Assembly (NCBI RefSeq): GCF_947492405.1
Contig: NZ_CANLMP010000006.1
Span: 372,001 to 436,000 of the forward strand
Reading direction: 5' to 3'
Length of the DNA: 64,000 bases
Origin: an uncultured Aquimarina sp.
Lineage (GTDB): Bacteria; Bacteroidota; Bacteroidia; Flavobacteriales; Flavobacteriaceae
Shown here: positions 8,567-17,475 of the stretch, one piece after another
Layout: the number at the start of each line of letters is the position of its first letter
How positions within the stretch are numbered: the stretch's first letter is position 1
Position numbers and translations under genes: made by a program
The notes under the pieces: generated by a model
Seen by the model: only the letters and a program-made list of their open reading frames with translations
The model's database searches: none
What the model was told of the DNA's origin: nothing

Positions 8567-9805
8567 CTAGTTAGGAGTGACACTGCCTGCTTCCGTAACA
8601 GTAAAATTAAATTTATCAGCAATAGTTTCAGAAATTGATTGTAATGTCGCTGGAGTCACATCCCATAAACCATTAGTTCCTCCCATTAACTGATCAATCA
8701 ATGCTTGCACTTCAGTTCTTGTAAAGTACGGAGCATTACTATCCGATCTTCTTGTAAACTGTAAACTGTAGATAAACCCGTATCCTTCTGACAAATCATG
8801 AAAAGCACTTGCATAGTCGATTGTAGTTTCTTCTAAGCTATTTTTACCTTGTTGTAAATAATACACTGCTCTTATTGCGATGATTTCGGAAATCTTTTCT
8901 CTAATAATAGTTGCTTGTTGATCACGTATTGTATAGTTTTTAGCTACAATAGCCGCTCTACCCAATTTAAATGCATTGTAAATATCATCTGCAATACCAG
9001 CAAAATCAGCATCCTCTTCTACTCTACCAATATATTTATTTAGAAAACTATCATCATCTCCAATTGTAGGGTTAGGATTTGCTGGATTTACTGAAGCACC
9101 GTATAAATACCCATAAGCTTCATCCCATTTGTGCTCCATAGTAGTATATGGCTTCCCATCTGCTACAACTCCATCATTATTATTAGCTACGTTATCAGCT
9201 TCATCAAGAACAGCAGTTCCTAAATAGTTGTTTAATGCCTGATCAGTCATTAAAGCGCCTATCAAACTTTTTGCAAAAGCTTGATTATACTCTAAACCAT
9301 TAGCATTTAAATATCTATCGGATCCTCCTCCAGCTTCTTGCAGAAATCCTGGGTTACCAGCTGTAGCAGTTATAGCCCAGTTAGGAAAAACCTCATCAAC
9401 CTGTCCTTTTATCCAAGAATCAAAATCTGATTTTATCGCAGCTGCATCCGTAGCATTTGTAGAGAAAAAATCTCTACTAGCTGCAGTTTTGCTTCGTACA
9501 CTTTTATCAGAAGAATTTAAATCGGCATCTTCGAAATCATCGACATTTTCTTGATGATCAAACATAGCATCAATAATAGCTTCAGTACTTGTATTATCCG
9601 TAAATTCACTAATAATGACTTCTGCCATTGCTATCCTCGTAGTTTGACCACTAAAACTTACTGTACTTTCTCCGTCACGTAGAAATTCATATGTAGCGGG
9701 AGCTTCTACCTGAACAATTGGTGCTGCATCATCATCTGAAGAACATGAACTTAAAATAATAGTTCCTGATATGTATATAACATTGATTAGATTTTTTACC
9801 TTCAT
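8567..9805 (-). CDS. DUF4856 domain lipoprotein
   Basis: This 412-residue protein has a lipoprotein signal ending in LSSCSSDDD. The first part of the mature protein, YEFLRDGESTVSFSGQTTRI (residues 39-58), is the hallmark of DUF4856, a Bacteroidota surface-lipoprotein family usually found beside imelysins. The rest is helical with no catalytic motif that I recognise. It is the first gene of the group with imelysin, HTTM and the TonB receptor, and has a good TTTG-N19-TATATTTG promoter. By context it is probably a surface component of iron acquisition; direct function is unknown. Confidence 0.8.
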   Translation of the reverse strand: MKVKNLINVIYISGTIILSSCSSDDDAAPIVQVEAPATYEFLRDGESTVSFSGQTTRIAMAEVIISEFTDNTSTEAIIDAMFDHQENVDDFEDADLNSSDKSVRSKTAASRDFFSTNATDAAAIKSDFDSWIKGQVDEVFPNWAITATAGNPGFLQEAGGGSDRYLNANGLEYNQAFAKSLIGALMTDQALNNYLGTAVLDEADNVANNNDGVVADGKPYTTMEHKWDEAYGYLYGASVNPANPNPTIGDDDSFLNKYIGRVEEDADFAGIADDIYNAFKLGRAAIVAKNYTIRDQQATIIREKISEIIAIRAVYYLQQGKNSLEETTIDYASAFHDLSEGYGFIYSLQFTRRSDSNAPYFTRTEVQALIDQLMGGTNGLWDVTPATLQSISETIADKFNFTVTEAGSVTPN

Positions 9806-9853
9806 TGCTTTGTTTTATTTAGACTTAATATAAATAGTTTTTGATTTCGAATG

Positions 9854-9884
9854 CAAATATATGTATCAAAACATATTTTACAAA
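9854..9884 (-). promoter_or_regulatory. Bacteroidota-type housekeeping promoter of the DUF4856-imelysin operon
   Basis: On the minus strand a -33 TTTG (9884-9881) is followed after exactly 19 bases by TATATTTG (9861-9854), matching TTTG-N19-TAnnTTTG. The predicted start of transcription is about 40 bases upstream of the ATG at 9805. Confidence 0.7.
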
Positions 9885-10016
9885 CTTTATTTATACTAAA
9901 TCTAAATAAACATTAAATTTAACAATTAGGTAACCCCATTACTCCAGAAGAAAAGTATTTCTAAAAAACACATCTACAACAGAATAGAACACTTATAGAA
10001 TCATTTACTACAAGTA

Positions 10017-10475
10017 TTATTTAGAAGTATGTTTTTTTCTAAGCTCTTTTGTCCAATTGATAAGCAGTTCCATCTCTTCTTTTTCTAAATCCCCATGAAT
10101 CCATGTATAAGAGGAAAGTGGCATTTCTCCTTCCTCTACTTCTTCAATTAACTCTTCTAACTTATGATCTTTCTTTTTATTCGAATATTGTTCCCAATCA
10201 GAGACATTAAAATGCTCCTTCCCTTCCTCTACATGATGGGATAACCAATAAGATACTGGCGCTATTTCTGCATACCAAGGATAAATCGTTTGATTACTAT
10301 GACAATCATAACAGTTACTTTTTAATATCTCTTTGATTTCAGGAGAAGGGTTTGTTTCTTTTTCAAAATAAGCAACAGATTCATAACCTGATTCATTCTT
10401 ATCCGGTCTAATAAATTGAATAATTACTACTACTAACAATAATAACAATCCTACTTTCTTTAATATGCTTTTCAT
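10017..10475 (-). CDS. Heme-binding domain protein (single c-type heme)
   Basis: This 152-residue protein starts with an N-terminal membrane anchor or signal (ILKKVGLLLLLVVVIIQFIRP). It then carries the Haem_bd pattern: IKEILKSNCYDCHSNQTIYPWYAEIAPVSYWLSHHV in two overlapping parts, with CYDCH as the covalent heme site. A Met in EGEMPLSSY is a plausible distal ligand. It should sit at the periplasmic face of the inner membrane as an electron-transfer or heme-sensing protein. It starts 16 bases after the HMG-CoA lyase stop on the same strand, so the two are probably co-transcribed. Confidence 0.8.
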   Translation of the reverse strand: MKSILKKVGLLLLLVVVIIQFIRPDKNESGYESVAYFEKETNPSPEIKEILKSNCYDCHSNQTIYPWYAEIAPVSYWLSHHVEEGKEHFNVSDWEQYSNKKKDHKLEELIEEVEEGEMPLSSYTWIHGDLEKEEMELLINWTKELRKKHTSK

Positions 10476-10491
10476 TTTATTAATCTATCTA

Positions 10492-11358
10492 TTAGTGATA
10501 CTTACTAAATATTTTGGTAGCTTCATTATGAGCTGATTCAAAACTCATCATTTTTATATTAGTATCTGCTTTTGCAGTTGTGAAATATGAGAGCATACGC
10601 TCAGTTGGCATATTACCGGTCAACTCATCTTTTGCCATTGGACATCCACCAAATCCTTGTATTGCTCCATCAAATCTTCTGCAACCCGCTTTATAAGCTG
10701 CATCCACTTTTTCATGCCAACTTGTGGGTGTTGTATGCAAGTGCGCTCCGAATTCTATATCGGGATACTTAGGAATCAGATTAGCATATAAATATTCTAT
10801 AATCTCAGGATTGGATGTCCCAACAGTATCAGAAAGTGATAAAATCTTCACTCCCATAGTACTTAATTTCTCTGTCCAATCACCTACAATCTCCACATCC
10901 CAAGGGTCTCCATAAGGATTACCAAAACCCATGGAGAGATATGCCACCACTTCTTTATTTGATCTATCCGCAATGTTGAGAATTTCTTGCAAAGTTTCTA
11001 CAGATTCTGCGATTGTCTTGTGCGTATTACGCATCTGGAAATTCTCTGAAATTGAAAAAGGATATCCTAAATAGTCAATTTCTTTGTGCTGTGCCGCATC
11101 ATTAGCTCCACGAACATTGGCTATAATCGCTAATAATTTACTTTCTGTCGTAGACAAATCTAACCTGGATAACACTTCTGCAGTATCAACCATCTGCGGA
11201 ATCGCTTTAGGAGACACAAAACTACCGAAGTCTATTGTATCAAATCCGCAACGCAAAAGCGATTGGATATATTGAACTTTTTTTTCGGTTGGAATAAAAT
11301 CCTTAATGCCTTGCATGGCATCTCTTGGACATTCAATAATTTTTACTTTTTCGGCCAT
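10492..11358 (-). CDS. mvaB: Hydroxymethylglutaryl-CoA lyase
   Basis: This 288-residue TIM-barrel enzyme cleaves HMG-CoA to acetoacetate and acetyl-CoA, the last step of leucine breakdown. Visible signatures are ECPRDAMQ at residues 9-16 (catalytic Arg and metal-binding Asp), SLSDTVGTSNP, the metal-binding GAHLHTTPTSWH, and GFGGCPMAKDELTGN, whose Cys lies in the flexible catalytic loop. Length is normal for bacterial enzymes. It is encoded upstream of the heme protein. A leucine-type dehydrogenase is found 6 kb away, consistent with branched-chain amino-acid catabolism in this organism. Confidence 0.88.
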   Translation of the reverse strand: MAEKVKIIECPRDAMQGIKDFIPTEKKVQYIQSLLRCGFDTIDFGSFVSPKAIPQMVDTAEVLSRLDLSTTESKLLAIIANVRGANDAAQHKEIDYLGYPFSISENFQMRNTHKTIAESVETLQEILNIADRSNKEVVAYLSMGFGNPYGDPWDVEIVGDWTEKLSTMGVKILSLSDTVGTSNPEIIEYLYANLIPKYPDIEFGAHLHTTPTSWHEKVDAAYKAGCRRFDGAIQGFGGCPMAKDELTGNMPTERMLSYFTTAKADTNIKMMSFESAHNEATKIFSKYH

Positions 11359-11407
11359 CTATGAGCTTTGGTCTGAAAGAAATTTAATTAAGAGTATAAA
11401 AATATGA

Positions 11408-12034
11408 TTATTTTTCAGAAAAAAGGATAAAAATTCCGATTCCGATAAAGACTATAATTTGTAACCATTTTAGAAGCACTCCTACTTTAGAGTTTTTTCT
11501 TACATAATCAGAAATATATCCAGCCATCACCGCTATTAAGCCAAAAACAAAAAATGAAACTACTATAAATAAAAATCCTAAAATATAGAACTGGGTTACA
11601 TTACTCAATTCATTACTAAATAAAAACCCTGGAAAAAAAGCTAAAAAGAATATGGACACTTTAGGATTTAATACATTCATAATAAATCCTTGTCTAAACA
11701 ATTGCCCCAAACTCTTTTTTTCTACATTACCTCCAGTTAATTGTATCTCTGCATTGCTTCTCCACACCTTATAAGCTAAAAAGAATAGATATAAAGCTCC
11801 TAAAAGTTTTATGATAAAAAATAATAATTCGCTTTGCTGAATAATTACAGATATTCCAAAAGCAACCAAGGTAGTATGCACTAAACAACCAGACATTAAA
11901 CCTGCTATTGTAGCCAGACTATACTTTTTTCCATTAACAATACTCTGCATTAACACAAAAATATTATCCGGTCCTGGAGAAATTGATAAAGCAGTGGTAG
12001 CAATTACAAAAGTGTATAAAATTTCAAAATTCAT
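11408..12034 (-). CDS. LysE/RhtB family amino-acid exporter
   Basis: This 208-residue protein has six predicted transmembrane helices. It carries the family signature SPGPDNIFVLMQSIVNGKKYS near residues 19-39, followed by GLMSGCLVHTTLVAFG, and the conserved QGFIMNVLNPKVSIFFLAFFPGF loop. Such proteins export amino acids or related metabolites using the proton gradient; the substrate cannot be predicted from sequence. The gene is single and is transcribed divergently from the spondin-domain protein. Confidence 0.85.
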   Translation of the reverse strand: MNFEILYTFVIATTALSISPGPDNIFVLMQSIVNGKKYSLATIAGLMSGCLVHTTLVAFGISVIIQQSELLFFIIKLLGALYLFFLAYKVWRSNAEIQLTGGNVEKKSLGQLFRQGFIMNVLNPKVSIFFLAFFPGFLFSNELSNVTQFYILGFLFIVVSFFVFGLIAVMAGYISDYVRKNSKVGVLLKWLQIIVFIGIGIFILFSEK

Positions 12035-12197
12035 TTGTACTTTTTGTAAGGTTTAGTATAAATAACCGACAGCTCAAAAGTATGCATATCATTTTAAAAA
12101 CAGTTTAGATATAAATTATTATTAAATAATTAGGGTTATTATGCTTTCAACTGTTTAAAATATGTAATGTAAATCGAAATAACCAACAACCACACAA

Positions 12198-13106
12198 ATG
12201 AAAAAGCTTATTCTAAAAACTACACTATTATTTCTTTCATTCGCCACATTCGGTCAAACAACAGCTACATACGATATTATTTTTACAAGTAATTGGGAAG
12301 CTCACGGTTCATTACCAGGTGGAGCTCATTTTACTGAACTAGTGGGTGCAGCACACAATGGTAATGTTACTTTTCTTGAAATGGATGGTTTAGCCACTGC
12401 TGGCATAAAACAAGTTGCAGAAACCGGTGCTTTCAGCATTTTTAACTCAGAAGTTACAGATGCAATAAACGCTAATAATGCCGATCAATTTATTGAAGGA
12501 CCTAGTTTATTTTTTACTGGATCTGGTAGAACTATAACCATAAGCGATATTACTATAAACTCTGACTACCCTTTAATTAGTCTTGCTTCAATGATCGCTC
12601 CAAGTCCTGACTGGATGATTGCAGTAAATAGTGTTTCTCTATTAGATAATGGAGGACAATGGATCCCGGAAGTCACACTAGATCTCCACGCTTATGACGC
12701 CGGAACTGAAAATGGGACAGGCTATAGTTTAAGTAATCCAGCAACGGTTCCTCAAGAGACTATATCAAGTTTAGAAGGAATTGCTCCTTTTTCTTCTGAA
12801 AAAATCGGAACTCTTGTTTTTACACAAAAACGACTTAGCATACAAGATTTTGATAGTCTAGAGGATACCATTACAATTTCTCCTAATCCTAGCCATGGCA
12901 ACATATCCATATCATCTTCAAAAACTGCTAATGTAGAAGAAATTCAAATCTATAATGTTTTAGGAAAGCAAGTTAGACGTTATGATTTTAAAAAAAGTAA
13001 TACCAACATTAACTTAGATCTCACTAATCTTAATTCTGGAATTTATTTAGTTAGACTTCACACAAATCTTGGGAAAACTGAAACTCAAAAAATTATTTTG
13101 CGATAG
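12198..13106 (+). CDS. Secreted spondin-domain protein with T9SS sorting tail
   Basis: This 302-residue protein has a signal peptide (MKKLILKTTLLFLSFATFGQ) and a Spondin_N-type domain. Domain landmarks are ATYDIIFTSNWEAHG, LPGGAHFTELVGAAHNG, ASMIAPSPDWMIAVNSVSL and LDLHAYDAGTENGTGY. A C-terminal T9SS type A sorting domain follows from about residue 225 (ITISPNPSHGNISISS to GIYLVRLHTNLGKTETQKI). It should be exported by Sec, then moved across the outer membrane by the type IX system and attached to the surface or released. The spondin fold often binds glycans or metal; the ligand is unknown. The stop lies five bases from the convergent pyrD gene. Confidence 0.85.
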   Translation: MKKLILKTTLLFLSFATFGQTTATYDIIFTSNWEAHGSLPGGAHFTELVGAAHNGNVTFLEMDGLATAGIKQVAETGAFSIFNSEVTDAINANNADQFIEGPSLFFTGSGRTITISDITINSDYPLISLASMIAPSPDWMIAVNSVSLLDNGGQWIPEVTLDLHAYDAGTENGTGYSLSNPATVPQETISSLEGIAPFSSEKIGTLVFTQKRLSIQDFDSLEDTITISPNPSHGNISISSSKTANVEEIQIYNVLGKQVRRYDFKKSNTNINLDLTNLNSGIYLVRLHTNLGKTETQKIILR

Positions 13107-13111
13107 TTTAT

Positions 13112-14149
13112 TTATAATCCTTTTTTGATAACTGCTTTATTAATATCCTTAATCAACTTTGGCCCTTCATAAATAAAACCGGTATATAATTGTACCAAAC
13201 TTGCTCCTGCTTCTAATTTTTCTATAGCATCAGCTGCAGAATGAATACCTCCTACTCCTATGATAGGAAAAGCTTTATTGCTTTTTTCTGATAAATACTT
13301 AATAACTGTTGTACTTCTATTTTTTATAGGTTGACCGCTCAAACCTCCATTACCTATAGCATCTAACTGTTCTTTTGAAGCCTTTAAACCTTCTCTAAAC
13401 GTGGAAGTATTACTAGCGATAACACCATCTAGTTTGGTTTCATTAACTAATTCTATAATTTCATCAAGTTGACTATTATTCAAATCCGGTGCGATTTTTA
13501 ACACAATAGGTTTTTGTGTATTATTTGCATTATTCACCTTTTGTACAGCTCCTATCAACTCTAACAAATAATCTTTATCATTTAACTTAGCATGACTACT
13601 AACATTGGGACAGCTAACATTAAGGACAAAATAATCTACATAAGGATGTAAAGCCTTAAAACACTCTAAGTAATCTCTGGTATAATCTTCTGGAGCGGTA
13701 TCCGTATTTTTTCCAATATTACCTCCAATAATAAGTTTTCCTTTGTTTTTCTTTAGTTGTTGAATTGCGGCTTCCAGACCTTCATTATTAAATCCCATTC
13801 TATTAATAATCGCCCTATCTTCTTTAAGTCTAAACAATCTTTTTTTAGGATTTCCTTCTTGTCCTCTTGGGGTTACTGTACCAATTTCGATAAAACCAAA
13901 ACCAAAGTTTCCCAGCTCATTATACAGTATTGCATTTTTATCAAATCCTGCAGCAAGTCCAACCGGATTCTTAAATTTTAATCCAAAAACCTCACGCTCC
14001 AATACTGGATTTCTTACAAGGTATAAACTTCTAAAAATTGATGAGATAAAAGGAATTTTAGACAGAACCCTAATCATCTTAAACGTGAAGTGATGCACTG
14101 TTTCAGGATCATATTTGAATAAAATTGGACGGACAAGTGATTTATACAT
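13112..14149 (-). CDS. pyrD: Quinone-dependent dihydroorotate dehydrogenase (class 2)
   Basis: This 345-residue flavoenzyme oxidises dihydroorotate to orotate in pyrimidine synthesis at the inner membrane. Class 2 features are the N-terminal helix MYKSLVRPILFKYDPETVHH and the FMN site GLAAGFDKNA. Others are IEIGTVTPRGQEGNPKKRLF, the NRMGFNN loop and FVLNVSCPN, where class 2 enzymes carry the catalytic Ser. The C-terminal GGIHSAADAIEKLEAGASLVQLY binds FMN phosphate. Length matches the family. It is divergent from pepT, each with its own TATTTTTG -7 element. Confidence 0.95.
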   Translation of the reverse strand: MYKSLVRPILFKYDPETVHHFTFKMIRVLSKIPFISSIFRSLYLVRNPVLEREVFGLKFKNPVGLAAGFDKNAILYNELGNFGFGFIEIGTVTPRGQEGNPKKRLFRLKEDRAIINRMGFNNEGLEAAIQQLKKNKGKLIIGGNIGKNTDTAPEDYTRDYLECFKALHPYVDYFVLNVSCPNVSSHAKLNDKDYLLELIGAVQKVNNANNTQKPIVLKIAPDLNNSQLDEIIELVNETKLDGVIASNTSTFREGLKASKEQLDAIGNGGLSGQPIKNRSTTVIKYLSEKSNKAFPIIGVGGIHSAADAIEKLEAGASLVQLYTGFIYEGPKLIKDINKAVIKKGL

Positions 14150-14169
14150 TGAAAGATTCTTTTGCTGTG

Positions 14170-14221
14170 CAAAAATAAGTCTTAAGAGGTTCTAATAAAA
14201 GTCTATGAATGTGTATTTTTG
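14170..14221. promoter_or_regulatory. Divergent -7 elements for pyrD and pepT
   Basis: TATTTTTG occurs on the minus strand at 14177-14170 (21 bases before the pyrD ATG) and on the plus strand at 14214-14221 (29 bases before the pepT ATG). Both match TAnnTTTG. Clear -33 TTTG partners are not visible, so strength is uncertain. Confidence 0.5.
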
Positions 14222-14249
14222 AAATCTTCAGGATTAAAAACACACCGCT

Positions 14250-15485
14250 ATGATTCCAAAAAAACACATTATTGACAGATTCATAAGTTATGTAACTATA
14301 GATACGGAAAGTGACCCTAATAGCGACACAACTCCTAGTTCTATGAAACAATGGGATCTGGCTAATAAATTAGTAGAAGAGTTAAAATCGATTGGTCTAG
14401 AAGAAGTTACTATTGATGAAAATGCTTACATCATGGCAACATTACCTTCTAATGTAACTCATGATGTGCCAACAATCGGTTTTATTTCGCATTTTGACAC
14501 AACTCCTGATTTTACCGGAGCAAATGTGAATCCGCAAATTATTGAATCTTATGATGGAAAAGATATCGTTCTGAATAAAGAAAATAATATTGTATTGTCT
14601 CCAGATTATTTTGAAGACCTAAAATTATATAAAGGACAGACATTAATCACTACAGACGGAACCACACTTCTTGGAGCAGATGATAAGGCGGGTATTGCTG
14701 AGATTATTTCGGCTATGGAATACCTCATCCAACATCCAGAAATCAAGCACGGAAAAATTCGTATTGGTTTTACTCCAGATGAAGAAATAGGAAGAGGAGC
14801 CCATAAGTTTAATGTAAAAAAGTTCGGAGCCGAGTGGGCTTACACTATGGATGGTAGTCAAATTGGTGAGCTGGAATATGAAAACTTCAATGCAGCGGGT
14901 GCTGTGGTTACTGTAAAAGGTAAAATTGTACATCCAGGATATGCCAAAGGAAAAATGATCAATAGTATGTATATCGCTCAGGATTTCATCAATTCTTTAC
15001 CAAGATTAGAAACTCCAGAACACACTAGTGATCGCGAAGGCTTTTTTCATTTACATAATATGACTGGAGAGGTTGAAGAAACTAAACTAGAGTACATTAT
15101 CAGAGATCACGATAAAAAGCATTTTGAAGCTCGTAAAGAGATGATGATTAAGCTTACAAGTGAACTGAACAAACAGTACGGGAAAGACACTGTTACCACT
15201 GTAATTAACGATCAGTACTACAATATGAGAGAAAAGGTAGAGCCTGTAATGCATATTGTAGATATTGCAGAAGAAGCCATGAAAGCGTTAGGTATTACCC
15301 CGCTTATTAAACCAATTCGTGGTGGTACAGATGGATCGCAATTAAGCTATATGGGACTACCCTGTCCTAATATTTTTGCAGGTGGACATAATTTTCATGG
15401 AAGGTATGAATACGTGCCCGTAGAAAGCATGATTAAAGCGACAGAAGTAATCGTAAAAATAGCGGAATTAACTGCAAATAGATAA
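14250..15485 (+). CDS. pepT: Peptidase T (tripeptide aminopeptidase, M20B)
   Basis: This 411-residue cytoplasmic zinc aminopeptidase releases N-terminal residues from tripeptides. Metal-site motifs are GFISHFDTTPDFTG (His and following Asp), TTDGTTLLGADDKAGIAE (bridging Asp) and IGFTPDEEIGRGAHKF (catalytic and metal Glu). HPGYAKGKMINSMY belongs to the dimerisation domain, and GGHNFHGRYEYVP near the end supplies the last zinc His. Length is standard for PepT. It is monocistronic, with its own promoter element and a strong terminator. Confidence 0.95.
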   Translation: MIPKKHIIDRFISYVTIDTESDPNSDTTPSSMKQWDLANKLVEELKSIGLEEVTIDENAYIMATLPSNVTHDVPTIGFISHFDTTPDFTGANVNPQIIESYDGKDIVLNKENNIVLSPDYFEDLKLYKGQTLITTDGTTLLGADDKAGIAEIISAMEYLIQHPEIKHGKIRIGFTPDEEIGRGAHKFNVKKFGAEWAYTMDGSQIGELEYENFNAAGAVVTVKGKIVHPGYAKGKMINSMYIAQDFINSLPRLETPEHTSDREGFFHLHNMTGEVEETKLEYIIRDHDKKHFEARKEMMIKLTSELNKQYGKDTVTTVINDQYYNMREKVEPVMHIVDIAEEAMKALGITPLIKPIRGGTDGSQLSYMGLPCPNIFAGGHNFHGRYEYVPVESMIKATEVIVKIAELTANR

Positions 15486-15510
15486 ATCTGTAATAAAAAA
15501 CAAAGTCACA

Positions 15511-15546
15511 AAAAAATCGCCGTATTAACTTAATACGGCGATTTTT
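15511..15546 (+). terminator. Bidirectional terminator between pepT and yajC
   Basis: AAAAATCGCCGTATTA and its perfect complement form a stem of about 16 bp around a short loop, with A-run and T-run flanks. It serves pepT on the plus strand and the convergent nusB-DUF1573-yajC operon on the minus strand. Confidence 0.9.
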
Positions 15547-15563
15547 ACTTTATAAACTGATGA

Positions 15564-15863
15564 TTACTTCTTTTTTTCAGCTGGTGGTGCATTTAACTTC
15601 TGACTCATTTCTAATGAAATAGCAGATTTATCGAATGTTAACTTACCAGACCCTGTTTCAATAATAACAGCATTACTTTTTTCACTGAAATCAAAAACTT
15701 TTCCGTGAAGACCACTTTTTGTTACTACGCGATCACCCCTTTTAAGTTCTTCAGCAAATTTCTTCTCCTTTTTTGCCTTTTGCATTTGCGGACGTATCAT
15801 AAAAAAATACATCACCACAAATATCAAAAGTATAAAAGGTAATTGTCCTCCAAATCCTTCCAT
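15564..15863 (-). CDS. yajC: Preprotein translocase subunit YajC
   Basis: This 99-residue protein has one N-terminal transmembrane helix (LPFILLIFVVMYFFMIRPQ) followed by the YajC soluble domain, with RPQMQKAKKEKKF, GDRVVTKSGLHGKVFDF and VIIETGSGKLTFDKSAIS. YajC associates with SecDF-YidC at the SecYEG translocon. It is the last gene of the nusB-DUF1573-yajC operon, five bases after DUF1573. In related genomes coaE often follows; here the operon ends in a terminator. Confidence 0.92.
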   Translation of the reverse strand: MEGFGGQLPFILLIFVVMYFFMIRPQMQKAKKEKKFAEELKRGDRVVTKSGLHGKVFDFSEKSNAVIIETGSGKLTFDKSAISLEMSQKLNAPPAEKKK

Positions 15864-15868
15864 AAAAA

Positions 15869-16348
15869 TTACTCGCTTACTGGAGTTCCGCTTACTGGTT
15901 TAGCTTTTGGAGTTACCATTGCCTTAATCTTAAGGATTTCTTTTCCTGCTTCAGTATTAGCAGTAATAGTAACTTGTTTGTTTTGAGCGTTTGGCTTACC
16001 GTTAGAATTAAATTTTACTAACATAGACCCAGTAGCTCCAGGAGCAACAGGTTCTTTTGTCCACTCAGGAACTGTACATCCACAACTTCCTTTTGCATTA
16101 ACGATTACTAATGGTGCTTTACCAGTATTAGTAAATGTAAAAGTATGCTCTACTACATCACCTTCATTGATTGTTCCAAAATCGTGTTCAGTTTGATCAA
16201 AGCTCATTACAGGGAAATCTGTATTCTTTGCATCACGATCTGCAGCATCCGCTACATTTTCTTCTTTAACTTTTTCTGCTGCATTATCTTTACAAGACAT
16301 AAATGTCAAAGCAAAAACACCAGCTAAAATCAAGATTCCTTTTTTCAT
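15869..16348 (-). CDS. DUF1573 domain lipoprotein
   Basis: This 159-residue protein has a lipoprotein signal (MKKGILILAGVFALTFMSC) and one immunoglobulin-like DUF1573 domain. Landmarks are DQTEHDFGTINEGDVVEHTF, NTGKAPLVIVNAKGSCGCT and VAPGATGSMLVKFNSNGKPN. The GSCGCT strand pair is the family signature. Function is unknown; it is a periplasmic, lipid-anchored protein. It lies between nusB and yajC, an arrangement conserved in Flavobacteriia, which suggests a link to the cell envelope. Confidence 0.88.
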   Translation of the reverse strand: MKKGILILAGVFALTFMSCKDNAAEKVKEENVADAADRDAKNTDFPVMSFDQTEHDFGTINEGDVVEHTFTFTNTGKAPLVIVNAKGSCGCTVPEWTKEPVAPGATGSMLVKFNSNGKPNAQNKQVTITANTEAGKEILKIKAMVTPKAKPVSGTPVSE

Positions 16349-16397
16349 TACTTGGGTTTTTAATTAATTGAGGGTTAAAAATACTATTTTTTTTGAA

Positions 16398-17342
16398 CTA
16401 CATAAGACCTCGGCCAACTTTATTTAATTTACCGTTTTCTTGATATTCTTTGGATATTTTATCTAATATACCGTTGATAAAGATACTACTCTTTGGTGTA
16501 CTATATTCCTTGGCAATCTCTAAATATTCGTTAATTGTTACTTTTACAGGTATTGACGGGAATTTCTGGAACTCACAAATCGCCATTTTAATCACTGCTT
16601 TGTCCAATTCTGCTATTCTATCTTTGTCCCAATTAGGAGTTCTTCCCTCTATTTCTTTTGCAAACTCCACTCCATTAAGCGCAGTTTTTCTAAAAATATC
16701 TTTTGCAAATTTCTTATCATCCGCATCTTTATATAATCTAGGCAAAGACATATGCTCATCATGAGTTTGTTTTACCTTTCTCAGCATCTTTATAATTCCT
16801 GTATTGATTAAAGGTAAATCATCTATCCAAGTAAGTCTTTTATCTTCTATATATTCATACAACTTATCATTGGGAGCTATGATTTCTTTGAAAACATCAA
16901 GAATAAAATCCTTGTCTTCTTTAAAAGAACTCATTTTTGTACTCATATAGTCAGCATAGAGCTCACTTGTACTTATTTCTTTCCAAAGAATTTTTACGTA
17001 CTCGTCATCAAGATCCCAACAGTTCATTTTCTTATGCCCCATTGCTTCTTTAAGCTCGATATTTTTTTCTAATAGCGTGAGTACTTCGTTATTAATAAAC
17101 TTTTGGTTTGGGTTTTTTTCTTCTGAAGTTGCCAAATATTTTTTCTGACTTTTTTCTAAGAAATCGGTAGCATGCTTTCTTATTTCTACTAGAAGTTGAA
17201 GATTTATAAGAAATAAATCGTACATCTGTTCAATACTAAAAAGTAAAAACTTTTCTTCTTTATCTAGATTATCACTTTGCGTCTGCTCTAAAGCATAGAG
17301 GGACTGCATTACTTTAACTCGGATATGTCTTCTGGTTAACAT
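16398..17342 (-). CDS. nusB: Transcription antitermination factor NusB (long Bacteroidota form)
   Basis: At 314 residues this is about twice the length of enterobacterial NusB. The N-terminus MLTRRHIRVKVMQSLYALEQ has the Arg-rich RNA-binding helix of NusB. The C-terminal half holds the canonical bundle: FAKDIFRKTALNGVEFAKEI, DKAVIKMAICEFQKFPSIPVKVTINEYLEIAKEYSTP in parts, then SSIFINGILDKI. The middle 150 residues are the insert characteristic of this phylum. NusB with NusE binds boxA in rRNA leaders and promotes antitermination. It is the first gene of its operon. Confidence 0.92.
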   Translation of the reverse strand: MLTRRHIRVKVMQSLYALEQTQSDNLDKEEKFLLFSIEQMYDLFLINLQLLVEIRKHATDFLEKSQKKYLATSEEKNPNQKFINNEVLTLLEKNIELKEAMGHKKMNCWDLDDEYVKILWKEISTSELYADYMSTKMSSFKEDKDFILDVFKEIIAPNDKLYEYIEDKRLTWIDDLPLINTGIIKMLRKVKQTHDEHMSLPRLYKDADDKKFAKDIFRKTALNGVEFAKEIEGRTPNWDKDRIAELDKAVIKMAICEFQKFPSIPVKVTINEYLEIAKEYSTPKSSIFINGILDKISKEYQENGKLNKVGRGLM

Positions 17343-17370
17343 AAGAAATTACAAAGAACTATTACATTTA

Positions 17371-17400
17371 AAAAGGCGAAAGTGTATATCACTTTCGCCC
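17371..17400 (-). terminator. Intrinsic terminator after the Leu dehydrogenase gene
   Basis: A perfect 10-bp stem GGCGAAAGTG/CACTTTCGCC (17375-17384 and 17390-17399) encloses a TATAT loop. On the minus strand it is followed by TTTTT. A second AT-rich perfect stem (AAAATTTACTT, 17436-17446 with 17453-17463) lies between it and the stop codon. Confidence 0.85.
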
Positions 17401-17475
17401 TGCAAAAATACTATTATTTTTATTCTACCAATTCTAAAATTTACTTTTTATGAAGTAAATTTTATACAAATCTAT

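Noticed and set aside
14142..14351. Minus-strand ORF of 69 codons over the pyrD-pepT spacer
   Set aside because: It covers both divergent promoters and the start of pepT and shows no protein family features.
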